Assembly (NCBI GenBank): GCA_903863935.1
Contig: CAIPDV010000043.1
Coordinates: 1-64,000 of the forward strand
Origin: an uncultured Bacteroidota bacterium
GTDB taxonomy: Bacteria > Bacteroidota > Bacteroidia > JABEUT01
Reading direction: 5' to 3'
Length of the DNA: 64,000 bases
A model generated the notes under the pieces. It searched no databases and was not told the DNA's origin. It saw only the letters and a list, made by a program, of their open reading frames with translations. The position numbers were made by a program, and so were the translations under genes. This document shows positions 34,603 to 44,620 of this stretch, piece by piece. Numbering within the stretch: position 1 is the first letter of the stretch; the number at the start of each line of letters is the position of its first letter.

Positions 34603-35961
34603 ATGAGTAAGGACAAAGAAATAGGCTGGCTTTACGAAGAATTACCCGGACTAGTTGAAAAGGGCATAATTCCTGAAGAAACGGCTGTAAAACTTAGGGA
34701 GCATTATGGCGAGCCGGACCGAGCCCACTCACGCAATCTGATTTTTATTATCTCGGCAATACTCGGGTCCATACTTATTGGGTTGGGAATAATTCTGTTG
34801 TTTGCTTATAATTGGGATGAGTATTCAAGGCTCACCAGAACGATCATAACATTCATTCCACTTATTGCAGCCGAAATAATTTTCGGGTATGCCTTTTTCC
34901 GCAAACGCGATTCCGTGGCTTGGATGGAAAGTGCTTCCGGTTTTCTTATGCTTATGGTTGGCGCAGCCATAGGCCTTACCGGTCAGATATATAACATGGG
35001 CGGAACATTGAGTGAACTTTTATTTACGTGGCTGGTCCTTAGTCTTCCTTTGATATATATAGCAAATAGCGTACTTACTTTTTCACTTTATATGATACTG
35101 CTTATCTGGTGGTCATTCACTACCTCTGATATGGCATATAGATGGATAATTGCAGATGATTACCTCACAACCAATAAGCTTACATTTTTAGTGCTTATTC
35201 TGGCCGCAGTTCCTTATTTATGGCGGAATATAGACCGAACCCGCTTCACCGCAAAAGGTAATATTATTGGTTGGTTCTTTGCAGTATCGGCTCTTTTGTC
35301 ATCTGTAAACTTCCTCAATTTCAACGGAGGATTATCGACCCTGTTTTACTGCACTTGCATGACTACCCTGCTATATGCTTCGGGCAAAATATTCTATAAC
35401 AAGGGCCACGCACTATGGCAAAAGCCTTTCCAGGTAGGCAGTTTGGTTCTTATCTATGTAATTGCCATTATGTGCACTTTTGACTGGTATTGGAGGGATT
35501 TTGCGCACTATTCCTGGTTTTTTAATTTCGAGAATATACCCCACCGTTCCACTCACTTAACTTTATATCTTCTTTCCTTTGTATTTGTAGGTTTAACGGG
35601 CAGGATTCTCTATAAACAAATTAAAAGTAATGCACCCGTAAATTACTTCCCTTTTTTACTTCCGGTAATTATAGGTACAGGTATTTTTATTTCACACATT
35701 TGGGCTGATTTTTTAATAGCAATAATTTTGAGTAATTTGTTTATACTTTCCTACAGTATTTACTATATTTATTCAGGAATAAAACTGGACAAAACAAGCC
35801 TTGTGAATGCAGGCATGTTATTCCTGTCAGTACTAATCGCTGTTAGGTTCATATCGAGTGATGCAGGCTTTTTATTGAAAGGGATCGTATTCATTTTAAT
35901 TGGCTGTTGTTTCCTGGCAGTGAATTATGTTCTTATGAAAAAACAAAAGAGAAATGGATAG
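34603..35961 (+). CDS. DUF2157-family multi-helix membrane protein
   Basis: 452 residues from the ATG at 34603 (a TTG directly before it gives a longer reading). A soluble N-terminal helix pair (GWLYEELPGLVEKGIIPEETAVKLREHYGE) precedes about 12-14 membrane helices, as in DUF2157 proteins. Function unknown in the family. The next gene, overlapping by 8 bp, encodes a GDYXXLXY-domain protein; these two families are commonly neighbours or fused, so they probably form one membrane complex. Confidence 0.85.
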   Translation: MSKDKEIGWLYEELPGLVEKGIIPEETAVKLREHYGEPDRAHSRNLIFIISAILGSILIGLGIILLFAYNWDEYSRLTRTIITFIPLIAAEIIFGYAFFRKRDSVAWMESASGFLMLMVGAAIGLTGQIYNMGGTLSELLFTWLVLSLPLIYIANSVLTFSLYMILLIWWSFTTSDMAYRWIIADDYLTTNKLTFLVLILAAVPYLWRNIDRTRFTAKGNIIGWFFAVSALLSSVNFLNFNGGLSTLFYCTCMTTLLYASGKIFYNKGHALWQKPFQVGSLVLIYVIAIMCTFDWYWRDFAHYSWFFNFENIPHRSTHLTLYLLSFVFVGLTGRILYKQIKSNAPVNYFPFLLPVIIGTGIFISHIWADFLIAIILSNLFILSYSIYYIYSGIKLDKTSLVNAGMLFLSVLIAVRFISSDAGFLLKGIVFILIGCCFLAVNYVLMKKQKRNG

Positions 35962-36523
35962 AGGAAAAATACGCATATTGATGTTCTCTCTCCTGGTCCT
36001 TTTATTTACAGGAGTACCTGCTTTTATGGTTTTCAGGTATCAGGATGTATTGGCCAATGGAACGCGTTACCGTTTCCGATGCGAACCCGTAGACCCAAGT
36101 GATGCCTTCCGTGGTAAATATGTTCAGTTAAGGTTTAGCCAGCAAGAGGTGGAACACAGTGACACAAATTCCGATTTTAAGACTGGGCAAAGTGTGTATG
36201 CTTACCTTCGGGTAGATTCAGCCGGGTATGCCCATGTTTCCAAAATATCTGTCCTGGGCAATAGCCAAAATGATAACTTCAGTACTAAAATAGAATACGT
36301 TTCTACATATAGCGGTACCCGTATCTATTTTCCCTTCGAACGCTATTATATGAATGAAAAAACAGCCCCTATGGCCGAAAAGGCATACCGGCATGAGGCA
36401 AGGATTGATTCTGTTTACCTTGATGTACGCGTTTATCATGGTAAGGCAGTAACCGAAGAGCTTTATATGAATGGAATGCCTGTAAGGGAATATCTCGAAA
36501 AGCTGCCTGTCTCAGATAATTAG
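35954..36523 (+). CDS. GDYXXLXY-domain membrane-anchored protein
   Basis: 189 residues. One N-terminal membrane helix (RILMFSLLVLLFTGVPAFMVF), then an extracytoplasmic domain with GTRYRFRCEPVDPSDAFRGKYVQLRF, where GKYVQLRF corresponds to the signature GDYXXLXY. A partner of the DUF2157 protein. Function unknown. The gene is followed by two weak 7-bp words (36526-36539). Confidence 0.85.
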   Translation: MDRGKIRILMFSLLVLLFTGVPAFMVFRYQDVLANGTRYRFRCEPVDPSDAFRGKYVQLRFSQQEVEHSDTNSDFKTGQSVYAYLRVDSAGYAHVSKISVLGNSQNDNFSTKIEYVSTYSGTRIYFPFERYYMNEKTAPMAEKAYRHEARIDSVYLDVRVYHGKAVTEELYMNGMPVREYLEKLPVSDN

Positions 36524-36677
36524 ACTGAAAAATTAAAAATTCCGGAGGAAAGGATAAGAAAGGTCTTTTCATTCTATTTATTGCAATTAATCGCTGATTA
36601 TCATAAAGTTCCAAATTAACTACACATCTTTTTTATATTCTTAAAAAAAAATTTATCAACAATTTGGCAACCTAAAA

Positions 36678-36709
36678 TTTGTTGTGATTATAAAAAATCC
36701 TTACATTCG
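36678..36709 (+). promoter_or_regulatory. Promoter TTTG-N20-TACATTCG before the adhesin gene
   Basis: TTTG at 36678-36681, a 20-bp spacer and TACATTCG (36702-36709), one mismatch from TAnnTTTG. The mRNA leader to the start at 36788 would be about 70 bases. Confidence 0.55.
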
Positions 36710-36787
36710 CACTCCCTATGAGACCTGTTGGTAAATAAATTTAAAAGAAAAGAGGACTTTTTTTTGTTAATAACTTTAATAGAATCC

Positions 36788-39700
36788 ATGAGAAAAATTC
36801 TACTGTATTTATCCTTGTCATTACTTTTTGCTGCAAAGACTGACGCGCAAACCAAGTGCCTTACATGTAAGGATGGAATGCATGACGGAATTAACTTTTC
36901 CGCATCGAACAATCAATCTAATACCCTGGTTAAAAAAACCGGGAATGGTAATGCTGCACTCGGACAATCCTATGTTCAGCAGAACTTATGCGGTATGAAC
37001 TTTGTTCAGTCGTCTGTTCAAACCACTACCCGTTACACATCTACAATTGGTACAGGCTTTCCTACAACCCTGAATATTGCAGGTTTACCTGCTGGTTTCA
37101 CGGTTCAAAAGGCGTATTTATATTACGGAGCTTCTTATACTGAAGCAACTCCGCCTGCTACTTCCGCTAATGTTACAAATCCTGCTTTAGCGAACAGTAC
37201 CATAGCTTCCACTACGATCGGGTCAGACGTTGCAGTATGCTGGGGTGAAACCGGAACTGCCTGTTACCGCACCGATGTAACTGCTATGATCTCGGGTAAC
37301 GGAACTTATACAATTGACCTTCCGGGCTTTGCTAATGAAGGGTATGAGGTAGATGGTATCACACTCATCATTATTTATGTTGATCCTGCTGCTACTTATA
37401 GCGGAAATATCTCTCTTTGGGATGGTGACATTGCCAACTTTACAGGTGCACCTATCACTACTACCGAAACAGGAATTACAGCATGTACCAATAGTATTGC
37501 CGCTTCAGGCTTTGGTATTTACGGAGATATGCAAAGCAACGTTAACGGTGGTACCAATACAGAAATATTCAATGGTACATCGCAAACCTTCAATAATAAC
37601 TTCTGGAACTGTAATGTTATCAATTCAACGGCCAACTTAACAGCTTGCCAAACCTCACTAACCTATAATTCTTATTCCAATAACACGAGCGACTGCTTCT
37701 TTATTACTGCCTTGGGTGTTTACTGGCAATATACTACCTGTAACGCATGTAGTTCTGTCACCTATACACAATCTCAGGTTAATCCAACCTGCGGAAACAG
37801 CAACGGCAGTGCAACTATTAATGTTACAGGCGGTACACCACCTTACACCTATTTATGGAACCCAAGCGGACAAACCACGGCTACAGCAACAGGCTTAAGT
37901 GCAGGAACCTATACGGTTACTGTAAACGATGCCGGATGTAACGTTATCACTGCAACTTACACATTAGTAAATACGGGCGGACCTACCTTAACCACAACAG
38001 TTAACACCAACAATATTTGTAATGGAGGTACTAACGGAAGTGCTACTGTTACTGCAACCGGAGGAAATGCACCATATACCTATTTATGGAACCCAAGTGG
38101 ACAAACCACTGCTACTGCTACCGGATTAAGCGCAGGAACATATACTATTACAGTTACGGATATTAATGGTTGCACAGGAACAACTACAGTTACCATTTCA
38201 CAACCTGCAGGTTTAAATGTTACCACAACTTCCACTTCCGCTACATGCGGAAAAAACAATGGAACGGTTACTTTTACCGCGTCAGGCGGAACGGGACCTT
38301 ATACTTATTTATGGTCTCCCGGCGGACAAACCACTACAACTGCAACAGGATTAAGCGCAGGAACCTATACGGTGACTGTAACGGATGCCAATGGCTGTAA
38401 TATTTTTGCTACAGCTACAGTGGCTAACTCATCAGGAATTACAACTTCTATCATTAATAAAACCAATGTACTCTGTAATGGCAGCAACACCGGAAGCGCA
38501 ACCGTTGGTGTTAGTGGCGGAACATTACCATATACCTATTTATGGAACCCAAGCGGACAAACCACAGCAACTGCTACCGGATTAAGTGCAGGGACATATA
38601 CGGTTACGGTTACAGACAGCAATGGCTGCTCTACCCCTGCTATTGTTACAATTACACAGCCTAGTGCAGTAAGAGATTCGATCAGTTCAGTTACATACCC
38701 GAAATGTAATGGAGGCACGGGAAGCGCAACCGTCGGCGTAAAAGGTGGAACAGCCCCTTATACCTATTCCTGGAACCCCGGCGGCCAAACAACACCAACA
38801 GTTAGTGGATTAACAGCCGGAACCTATACCATTACTGTAACCGACCACAATGGTTGTACGAGTACAGTTTCAGTAACTATTACCCAGCCTACCCAAATTA
38901 CAGTTACAACTACCATAACAAGGACTACCTGCTCAAATAATAATGGAACTGCTACGGCAACCGTTTCAGGTGGAACAGCTCCATATACTTATTTATGGAC
39001 ACCCGGAGGACAAACTACTTCTACCGCTACTGGTTTAAGTGTTGGAACCTATACAATTACTATTACAGATAATAATGGCTGCACAGGGACTGCTACTGCA
39101 ACAATAACAGCCATTAACCCTCCGGTTGTTAAAGACTCACTTATCACCAATGAAAAATGCGGTGGTGGAAACACAGGCAGTGCTACCGTAACAGTTTCAG
39201 GTGGAACTGCGCCTTATACGTATTTATGGAATCCGGGTGGTTATACAACCGCTACAGCAACAGGACTGACAGCAGGAACGTATACTGTTACAGTTCATGA
39301 TGCCAATGGTTGTATTACAACAACAACGGTTACAATTACCCAACCAACGCCTGTAACAGGTACAGCAACCAGTACTGGAGTGTTATGTAATGGAGGCAGC
39401 ACAGGAACAGCTACGGTTACCGCAAGTGGCGGAACGGCACCTTATACTTATTTATGGAACCCAAGTGGAAAAACCACGGCAACCGTAACCGGAATGAGTG
39501 CCGGAACATATACTATCACAATAACTGATAACAATGGTTGTACCGGAAGTGCTACAGTAACTATTACACAACCGGCTCCGCTTGCTGCCAATGCCTCAAA
39601 TATTATTGACCCTAAATGTAATGGCGGTCAAGGAAGCGCAACTGTTGCCGCATCCGGTGGAACTGCTCCGTTCACCTATTTATGGAATCCGGGCGGGTAC

Positions 39701-42370
39701 ACAACAGCCACTGTTTCTACCTTATCAGCCGGAACCTATACGGTTACGGTTACTGATAACAACGGTTGTAATCAAACCGTTTCAGTTACAATAACTCAAC
39801 CGACTGCAATTACTACTACCGTATCTTCCACCACAACCCCTTGCGGAAAAGACACCGGTACAGTTTCAGTTACTGCCAGCGGAGGAACAGCACCATACAC
39901 TTACTTATGGGCCCCGGGCGGATATACAACCGCTAATGTAAGCGGGTTAAGTGCCGGAACATATACCATCACAGTTACTGATAATAATGGTTGTACTGCA
40001 ACAAATACAGTTACTGTCACAACCGTTTCATCGATCGTTCTAACTATAACTGCGCATAAAAATGTATCCTGCAATGGAGGCAGTAACGGAAGCGCAACTA
40101 TTTCAGCCTCTGGCGGAACTGCACCATATACGTACGCATGGAGCCCCGGTGGATATACGACTGCAACGGTTTCTACCTTATCAGCAGGAAGCTATACGGT
40201 AGTGGTTACTGACGCTAAAGGTTGTAACGCTCAAATTATTGTTATTATCGGTCAGCCTCAACCGCTTACTGCTCCTATTACAACTACAGGTGTATCCTGT
40301 AACGGAGGCACTAATGGCGACGCAACTGTTACACCAACAGGAGGTACTGCGCCATACACCTATTTGTGGGTACCAGGTGGACAAACAACCGCATCCATTT
40401 CTAATTTAAGTGCCGGAACCTATACAGTTATTGTTGCTGACTCAAACGGTTGTTCTGCAACCAATACGGTTACTGTAACGCAACCACAGCCTTTAACCGA
40501 TAAGCTTACTTCAACGATATCTTCCTGTGCGAATGATGGAACTGCGACTGCAACAGTAAATGGTGGAACTTCTCCATATACCTATTTATGGACGCCGTCC
40601 GGCCAGACAACATCCACGGCTACGGGCCTAAGTGCTGGATTATATACAGTAACGATAACGGATAATAAGGGTTGCTCCATTGTGGATACAATTACGGTTC
40701 ATAGTACATCCACGTTAAATATTACAGTTACCGGAACGGATGAACTATGTAATGGAGGAACTACAGCAACTGCTAGGGTAACTGCTACGGGAGGAACGGC
40801 CCCATATACATATCTCTGGAGCCCAAGTGGTCAAACTACTGCTACTGCCACAGGATTAAGTGCAGGTACCTATACGATTGTTGTAACTGATAATGCAGGT
40901 TGCACCCAGTTTGCAACAATTACAATCACTGAGCCTAGTGCTATTAATCTTACAACAACAACAACCGGATCGGGATGTGCCAACAATACCGGCAGTGCAA
41001 TCGTTAGCGCCAGTGGCGGAACGGGCGCATATACTTATTCATGGAGTCCGGGTGGAGGAACAACAACAACTATATCCGGCTTAGGTAATGGAAGTTATAC
41101 CGTTACAGTAACCGATGGTAATGGATGTAACGCAACGGCAGTGGCTGTTGTAGCTTCAGGCGGTGTTACAGGCTCTATAACTTCATTCACAAATATTGCC
41201 TGCTTCGGAAATAATAACGGAAGTGCAACTGTTACCGCTACCGGCGGAACAACACCATATACGTATCTGTGGACTCCGGGCGGACAAACAACTGGTACAG
41301 CTACTGGCCTCTCAGCAGGAAGCTACACTGTAACTGTTCAGGATGCCAATGGATGTACCTTCAGCACTACAGTCACCTTAACTGGCCCATCAGCAGCACT
41401 TGCTGAAACAAATTCAGTTACCAACGCTTCATGTAACAGTACAAGCAATGGTTCTGTAACCCTTACAGTAACTGGTGGCACACCTCAATATACGTTCAAC
41501 TGGTCGAATGGTAATACTAATCAAAATCTAACCAATGTATATCCGGGTACTTATACCGTAGTGATAAGAGATTCCAATGGCTGTACCTTTATTGATTCAA
41601 TGAAAGTAGGTTATGATTCTTCCGTATTTGCGAATGCAGGAAAAGACACAATTATTTGCCACAATTCAGTAATTGAATTGAATGGAACCGGTAGTATAAA
41701 TGCAACATCTTACCAATGGTTCCAAATGCCGGGAATGGTTCTTATAAAAGATACTTCAGTAGTATTTGTAACTCCGACTGCTGACACTACAACCTATGTT
41801 TTAGTTGTAGAAAACGGAACCTGCTTTGATACCAGTAGAATTACTGTTATTCAAGCCGCAGCCGTGACTGCCGATGCTGGACCAGACCAATCTATATTCG
41901 GAAGCGGAACAGTAACCTTAGGAGGTTCACCAACCGGCCCTGCAGGTTCATCCTACTTCTGGAGTCCAACCTTCACTCTGAATGACAGCACTTATTCAAA
42001 CCCTGCGGCAACACCAACAATTACTACTATTTACACGGTAACCGTTAAAAATTCTGCCGGATGTACAGCAACTGATACTGTTACTATTTTCATCTTCCCC
42101 GGTGTTACAGTACCTTCCGGATTTACGCCTAACGCAGATGGAACGAACGATTACTGGGTTCTTCCATTCGCAGGGGAATTCCCGAATATTGTAGTAGAAG
42201 TATATAATCGCTGGGGTGAACTTATGTTCCATTCCGACGGATATAATGTTCCATGGGATGGTACTTATCAAGGCAAAGCGTTGCCAGTTGGTACATATTA
42301 CTACATAGTGAACCTGAACGACCCACGCTTCCCGAATGCAATGACAGGCCCTGTAACAATAATGAGATAA
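36788..42370 (+). CDS. Giant SprB-like repeat adhesin, T9SS type B cargo
   Basis: 1,860 residues from the ATG at 36788; the frame opens at a TTG at 36728, but MRKILLYLSLSLLFAAKTDAQ is the signal peptide. An N-terminal domain (~25-330; DGMHDGINFSAS, DLPGFANEGYEVDGITLIIIYVD) resembles DUF3344-like lectin or adhesin folds. Then come 17 SprB repeats of ~75 residues with the core GGTAPYTYLW-x-P-x-G-x-TT-x-T-x-x-GL-x-AGTYTVTVTD-x-NGC. Two PKD/Ig-like domains follow, then the type B CHU_C sorting domain (VPSGFTPNADGTNDYW, VEVYNRWGE, VGTYYYIVNL). It should be a surface filament for adhesion or gliding. Its secretion partner SprF is the next gene (11 bp). Confidence 0.95.
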   Translation: MRKILLYLSLSLLFAAKTDAQTKCLTCKDGMHDGINFSASNNQSNTLVKKTGNGNAALGQSYVQQNLCGMNFVQSSVQTTTRYTSTIGTGFPTTLNIAGLPAGFTVQKAYLYYGASYTEATPPATSANVTNPALANSTIASTTIGSDVAVCWGETGTACYRTDVTAMISGNGTYTIDLPGFANEGYEVDGITLIIIYVDPAATYSGNISLWDGDIANFTGAPITTTETGITACTNSIAASGFGIYGDMQSNVNGGTNTEIFNGTSQTFNNNFWNCNVINSTANLTACQTSLTYNSYSNNTSDCFFITALGVYWQYTTCNACSSVTYTQSQVNPTCGNSNGSATINVTGGTPPYTYLWNPSGQTTATATGLSAGTYTVTVNDAGCNVITATYTLVNTGGPTLTTTVNTNNICNGGTNGSATVTATGGNAPYTYLWNPSGQTTATATGLSAGTYTITVTDINGCTGTTTVTISQPAGLNVTTTSTSATCGKNNGTVTFTASGGTGPYTYLWSPGGQTTTTATGLSAGTYTVTVTDANGCNIFATATVANSSGITTSIINKTNVLCNGSNTGSATVGVSGGTLPYTYLWNPSGQTTATATGLSAGTYTVTVTDSNGCSTPAIVTITQPSAVRDSISSVTYPKCNGGTGSATVGVKGGTAPYTYSWNPGGQTTPTVSGLTAGTYTITVTDHNGCTSTVSVTITQPTQITVTTTITRTTCSNNNGTATATVSGGTAPYTYLWTPGGQTTSTATGLSVGTYTITITDNNGCTGTATATITAINPPVVKDSLITNEKCGGGNTGSATVTVSGGTAPYTYLWNPGGYTTATATGLTAGTYTVTVHDANGCITTTTVTITQPTPVTGTATSTGVLCNGGSTGTATVTASGGTAPYTYLWNPSGKTTATVTGMSAGTYTITITDNNGCTGSATVTITQPAPLAANASNIIDPKCNGGQGSATVAASGGTAPFTYLWNPGGYTTATVSTLSAGTYTVTVTDNNGCNQTVSVTITQPTAITTTVSSTTTPCGKDTGTVSVTASGGTAPYTYLWAPGGYTTANVSGLSAGTYTITVTDNNGCTATNTVTVTTVSSIVLTITAHKNVSCNGGSNGSATISASGGTAPYTYAWSPGGYTTATVSTLSAGSYTVVVTDAKGCNAQIIVIIGQPQPLTAPITTTGVSCNGGTNGDATVTPTGGTAPYTYLWVPGGQTTASISNLSAGTYTVIVADSNGCSATNTVTVTQPQPLTDKLTSTISSCANDGTATATVNGGTSPYTYLWTPSGQTTSTATGLSAGLYTVTITDNKGCSIVDTITVHSTSTLNITVTGTDELCNGGTTATARVTATGGTAPYTYLWSPSGQTTATATGLSAGTYTIVVTDNAGCTQFATITITEPSAINLTTTTTGSGCANNTGSAIVSASGGTGAYTYSWSPGGGTTTTISGLGNGSYTVTVTDGNGCNATAVAVVASGGVTGSITSFTNIACFGNNNGSATVTATGGTTPYTYLWTPGGQTTGTATGLSAGSYTVTVQDANGCTFSTTVTLTGPSAALAETNSVTNASCNSTSNGSVTLTVTGGTPQYTFNWSNGNTNQNLTNVYPGTYTVVIRDSNGCTFIDSMKVGYDSSVFANAGKDTIICHNSVIELNGTGSINATSYQWFQMPGMVLIKDTSVVFVTPTADTTTYVLVVENGTCFDTSRITVIQAAAVTADAGPDQSIFGSGTVTLGGSPTGPAGSSYFWSPTFTLNDSTYSNPAATPTITTIYTVTVKNSAGCTATDTVTIFIFPGVTVPSGFTPNADGTNDYWVLPFAGEFPNIVVEVYNRWGELMFHSDGYNVPWDGTYQGKALPVGTYYYIVNLNDPRFPNAMTGPVTIMR
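37780..41590 (+). repeat. 17 tandem SprB repeat units in coding DNA
   Basis: Units of about 225 bp with highly similar DNA in the core (words such as CCATATACCTATTTATGG and AGTGCAGGAACCTATAC). Cores begin near 37829 and the last ends near 41590. The first 14 are most alike; units 15-17 diverge. Expected to vary in copy number by recombination and to be hard to assemble. Confidence 0.9.
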
Positions 42371-42381
42371 TCTGATTACCG

Positions 42382-43296
42382 ATGAAAAAAACTAAATTAC
42401 TCTTAGTAGGAATCTTTGCAGCATTTTGTGGGCTTCAAGCTCAGCAGTTGCCATTGTACAGCCAGTATATGCTGAATGATTTCTCCATGAACCCAGCTGT
42501 GGCGGGCACCCAGTCTTACTTTAATGTGAAGTCGGATAACCGCTTTCAATGGATGGGAATAACAGATGCTCCGCGCACCTATATTCTTACTTTTGACGGC
42601 CCCATCAATCCGCAGCATATTGGTATTGGTTGCTATGTTTTTACCGATATCACCGGGCCAACCAGGCGTACTGGTTTTACAACCACCTATTCCTATCACA
42701 TGAAATTAACCAATGACCTTAACCTGTCATTTGGTATTTCTGCGGGTATATTGCAATTTGCTGTAGATGGCCAGGCAATCACGGTAATTACACAAAACGA
42801 TCAGGCTTTATTAACTCAATTCCAATCAGCGATTGTTCCTGATTTTGGAGCAGGTGCTTATTTGTATGGATCTAAGTTTTATTTCGGAATTGCAGCCCCA
42901 CAGGTTGTTCCTATGAATGCAAAAATCAACTCCTATTCAAATGCACAGGATATCATGGTTACCCACCTTTATGCTACCGGTGGCTATAACTTTGATTTGG
43001 GAAATAATTTTAGTGTAGATCCTTGCATTGTAGCTAAATATGTATACCCTGCCCCACCTCAGTTTGATTTGGGTGCCAGAGTGCTATACGAGCAAAAATT
43101 CTGGTTAGGTGCAGGTTACCGCACGTTGGATGCAGCCTATGCCATGATAGGGTATGTTTACCAGAAGAACCTGACATTCGGTTTTTCGTATGATTATTCG
43201 GTAACCGATATTCATAAATACAGTTCAGGAACTACAGAGTTTTACATTGGTGTACGATTTAACAAACATAAGTCGCCTGATCACCCGATGATGTAA
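42382..43296 (+). CDS. sprF: PorP/SprF family T9SS outer-membrane protein (adhesin partner)
   Basis: 304 residues. Signal peptide 1-20 (AAFCGLQAQ), then QLPLYSQYMLNDFSMNPAVAG, the PorP/SprF signature, and barrel strands to VTEFYIGVRF-like C-terminal sequence (GTTEFYIGVRFNKHKSP). Genes of this family directly downstream of large type B cargo are needed for secretion and surface attachment of that cargo, as SprF is for SprB. It follows the adhesin by 11 bp and must share its mRNA. A heptad inverted repeat after the stop (43311-43383) may end the transcript. Confidence 0.93.
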   Translation: MKKTKLLLVGIFAAFCGLQAQQLPLYSQYMLNDFSMNPAVAGTQSYFNVKSDNRFQWMGITDAPRTYILTFDGPINPQHIGIGCYVFTDITGPTRRTGFTTTYSYHMKLTNDLNLSFGISAGILQFAVDGQAITVITQNDQALLTQFQSAIVPDFGAGAYLYGSKFYFGIAAPQVVPMNAKINSYSNAQDIMVTHLYATGGYNFDLGNNFSVDPCIVAKYVYPAPPQFDLGARVLYEQKFWLGAGYRTLDAAYAMIGYVYQKNLTFGFSYDYSVTDIHKYSSGTTEFYIGVRFNKHKSPDHPMM

Positions 43297-43310
43297 GCCG
43301 AAAGTATGAA

Positions 43311-43383
43311 GTAGTCAGTGGTCAGATTAAATTCATTTATATAAGCTATAACCCAGGACTGACCACTGATTACTGACCACTGA
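43311..43383. repeat. Inverted heptanucleotide repeat between sprF and bamD
   Basis: Left arm words GTAGTCA, GTGGTCA (43311-43324); right arm words GGACTGA, CCACTGA, TTACTGA, CCACTGA (43356-43383), which are complementary in sense. The loop is about 31 bases. The stem ends 45 bp before the bamD promoter. Confidence 0.75.
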
Positions 43384-43428
43384 CTACTCCACTTAACATT
43401 ATTTAACCCCTACTGTTGATTTTTTTTC

Positions 43429-43436
43429 TACCTTTG
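43429..43436 (+). promoter_or_regulatory. -7 element for the bamD operon
   Basis: TACCTTTG, a full TAnnTTTG match, 20 bp before the bamD start at 43457. Confidence 0.6.
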
Positions 43437-43456
43437 CAAGTCTTTTAATAAAACGA

Positions 43457-44278
43457 ATGCGGGGATTTCTTAATATTTTACGTTTCACAGTGATTGCCTG
43501 TGGAATATTATTCTTTGCATCTTGCGGTGGTGACTACAAGAAAATTCAGAAAAGCACCAATAGTGAAGTAAGGTATAATGCAGCTGTTGCATACTATAAA
43601 GCAGGTAATTACCTGAAAGCCCTTCCACTTTTTGAAAGTTTATTATCTGTTTACCGTGGAACTGAAAAAGAACAGGAAGTATATTATTTCTATGCTTATA
43701 CCAATTTCAGGCTCAATGACTTTGTAATGGCAGGGTATTATTTTTCAAGCTACTACCACACCTTCCCACACACCGAAAGGGCTGAAGAATGTGAGTTTAT
43801 GCATGCTTACTGTGAATACTTAGGTTCACCGACCTATAACCTGGACCAAACCGATTGTAAAAAAGCAATTGATGCTTTTCAAACCTTTATTGACGATTTC
43901 CCAAATAGCCCAAGGGTAAAAGAAGCAAACCATTATATGGACCTGATGCATTCGAAACTTGAAAAGAAATATTTCGAAATTTCAAAACTGTATTATACCA
44001 CTGAATATTATCATGCTGCCAGTGTTTCGTTAACCAACTATATAAAAGCATATCCGAATAGCCGCTATGATGAAGAAGCCAGTTACCTGATCATTAAATC
44101 CGATTACAAATTTGCTATCAACAGTGTTGATAACCGTAAAGGAGAAAGGCTTCAAATGGTAATTGACGCCTACCTTAAATTTGTAGATACGTACCCTAAA
44201 AGCGATTATCTGAAAGAAGCGCAAAATATTTACGATGCATCTGTTAAATTAAAAAGTCAAATAAACACCAAAAATTAA
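43457..44278 (+). CDS. bamD: Outer membrane assembly lipoprotein BamD
   Basis: 273 residues. Lipoprotein signal peptide with a lipobox FFASC (Cys ~22). TPR-rich body: RYNAAVAYYKAGNYLKALPLFESLLSVY, ECEFMHAYCEYLGSP, AIDAFQTFIDDFPNSPRVKEA, AASVSLTNYIKAYPNSRYDEEA. BamD works with BamA in the insertion of outer-membrane barrels. The length and the TPR pattern match the Bacteroidota version. First gene of the bamD-rpoZ-coaBC-porD order that is conserved in the phylum. Confidence 0.93.
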   Translation: MRGFLNILRFTVIACGILFFASCGGDYKKIQKSTNSEVRYNAAVAYYKAGNYLKALPLFESLLSVYRGTEKEQEVYYFYAYTNFRLNDFVMAGYYFSSYYHTFPHTERAEECEFMHAYCEYLGSPTYNLDQTDCKKAIDAFQTFIDDFPNSPRVKEANHYMDLMHSKLEKKYFEISKLYYTTEYYHAASVSLTNYIKAYPNSRYDEEASYLIIKSDYKFAINSVDNRKGERLQMVIDAYLKFVDTYPKSDYLKEAQNIYDASVKLKSQINTKN

Positions 44279-44290
44279 AAATCAACAACC

Positions 44291-44617
44291 ATGGACTATA
44301 AAAAAAGCAGCGCGCCTCAATCCACAGTAACCAGAGATGTAAGGAAACTTGAATCTCAGACTGGAAATATTTACGAAACCATTTGTATTATTTCCCGCCG
44401 TGCTAACCAGATCAGTTCGGAAATGAAAGAAGAACTGGATAGCAAACTGGAAGAGTTTGCTACCAAAACAGATACCCTTGAAGAAGTATATGAAAACGTT
44501 GAACAGATTGAAATTTCAAGAATGTACGAACGTTTCCCAAAACCATCATCCATAGCGGTTCAGGAATATGTAGACGGTAAGATCTACTACCGTTTGGCTG
44601 ACGATAAGAAAGAATAG
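44291..44617 (+). CDS. rpoZ: RNA polymerase omega subunit, Bacteroidota type
   Basis: 108 residues. The core NIYETICIISRRANQISSEMKEEL matches the omega fold (helix with the R-A-x-Q-I motif), followed by an acidic helix and the Bacteroidota-specific tail (PSSIAVQEYVDGKIYYRLA). Omega helps assemble and stabilise the beta-prime subunit. It starts 12 bp after bamD. A perfect heptad hairpin follows 3 bp after the stop. Confidence 0.88.
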   Translation: MDYKKSSAPQSTVTRDVRKLESQTGNIYETICIISRRANQISSEMKEELDSKLEEFATKTDTLEEVYENVEQIEISRMYERFPKPSSIAVQEYVDGKIYYRLADDKKE

Positions 44618-44620
44618 TAT

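Noticed and set aside
34391-34603. A 70-residue plus-strand frame before the DUF2157 gene
   Set aside because: It spans the promoter of the next gene and its residues look like translated AT-rich intergenic DNA.
37780-41590. Regular DNA repeats that could suggest a CRISPR array
   Set aside because: The period is about 225 bp, the repeats are in one open frame and encode SprB units; there are no spacers or cas genes.
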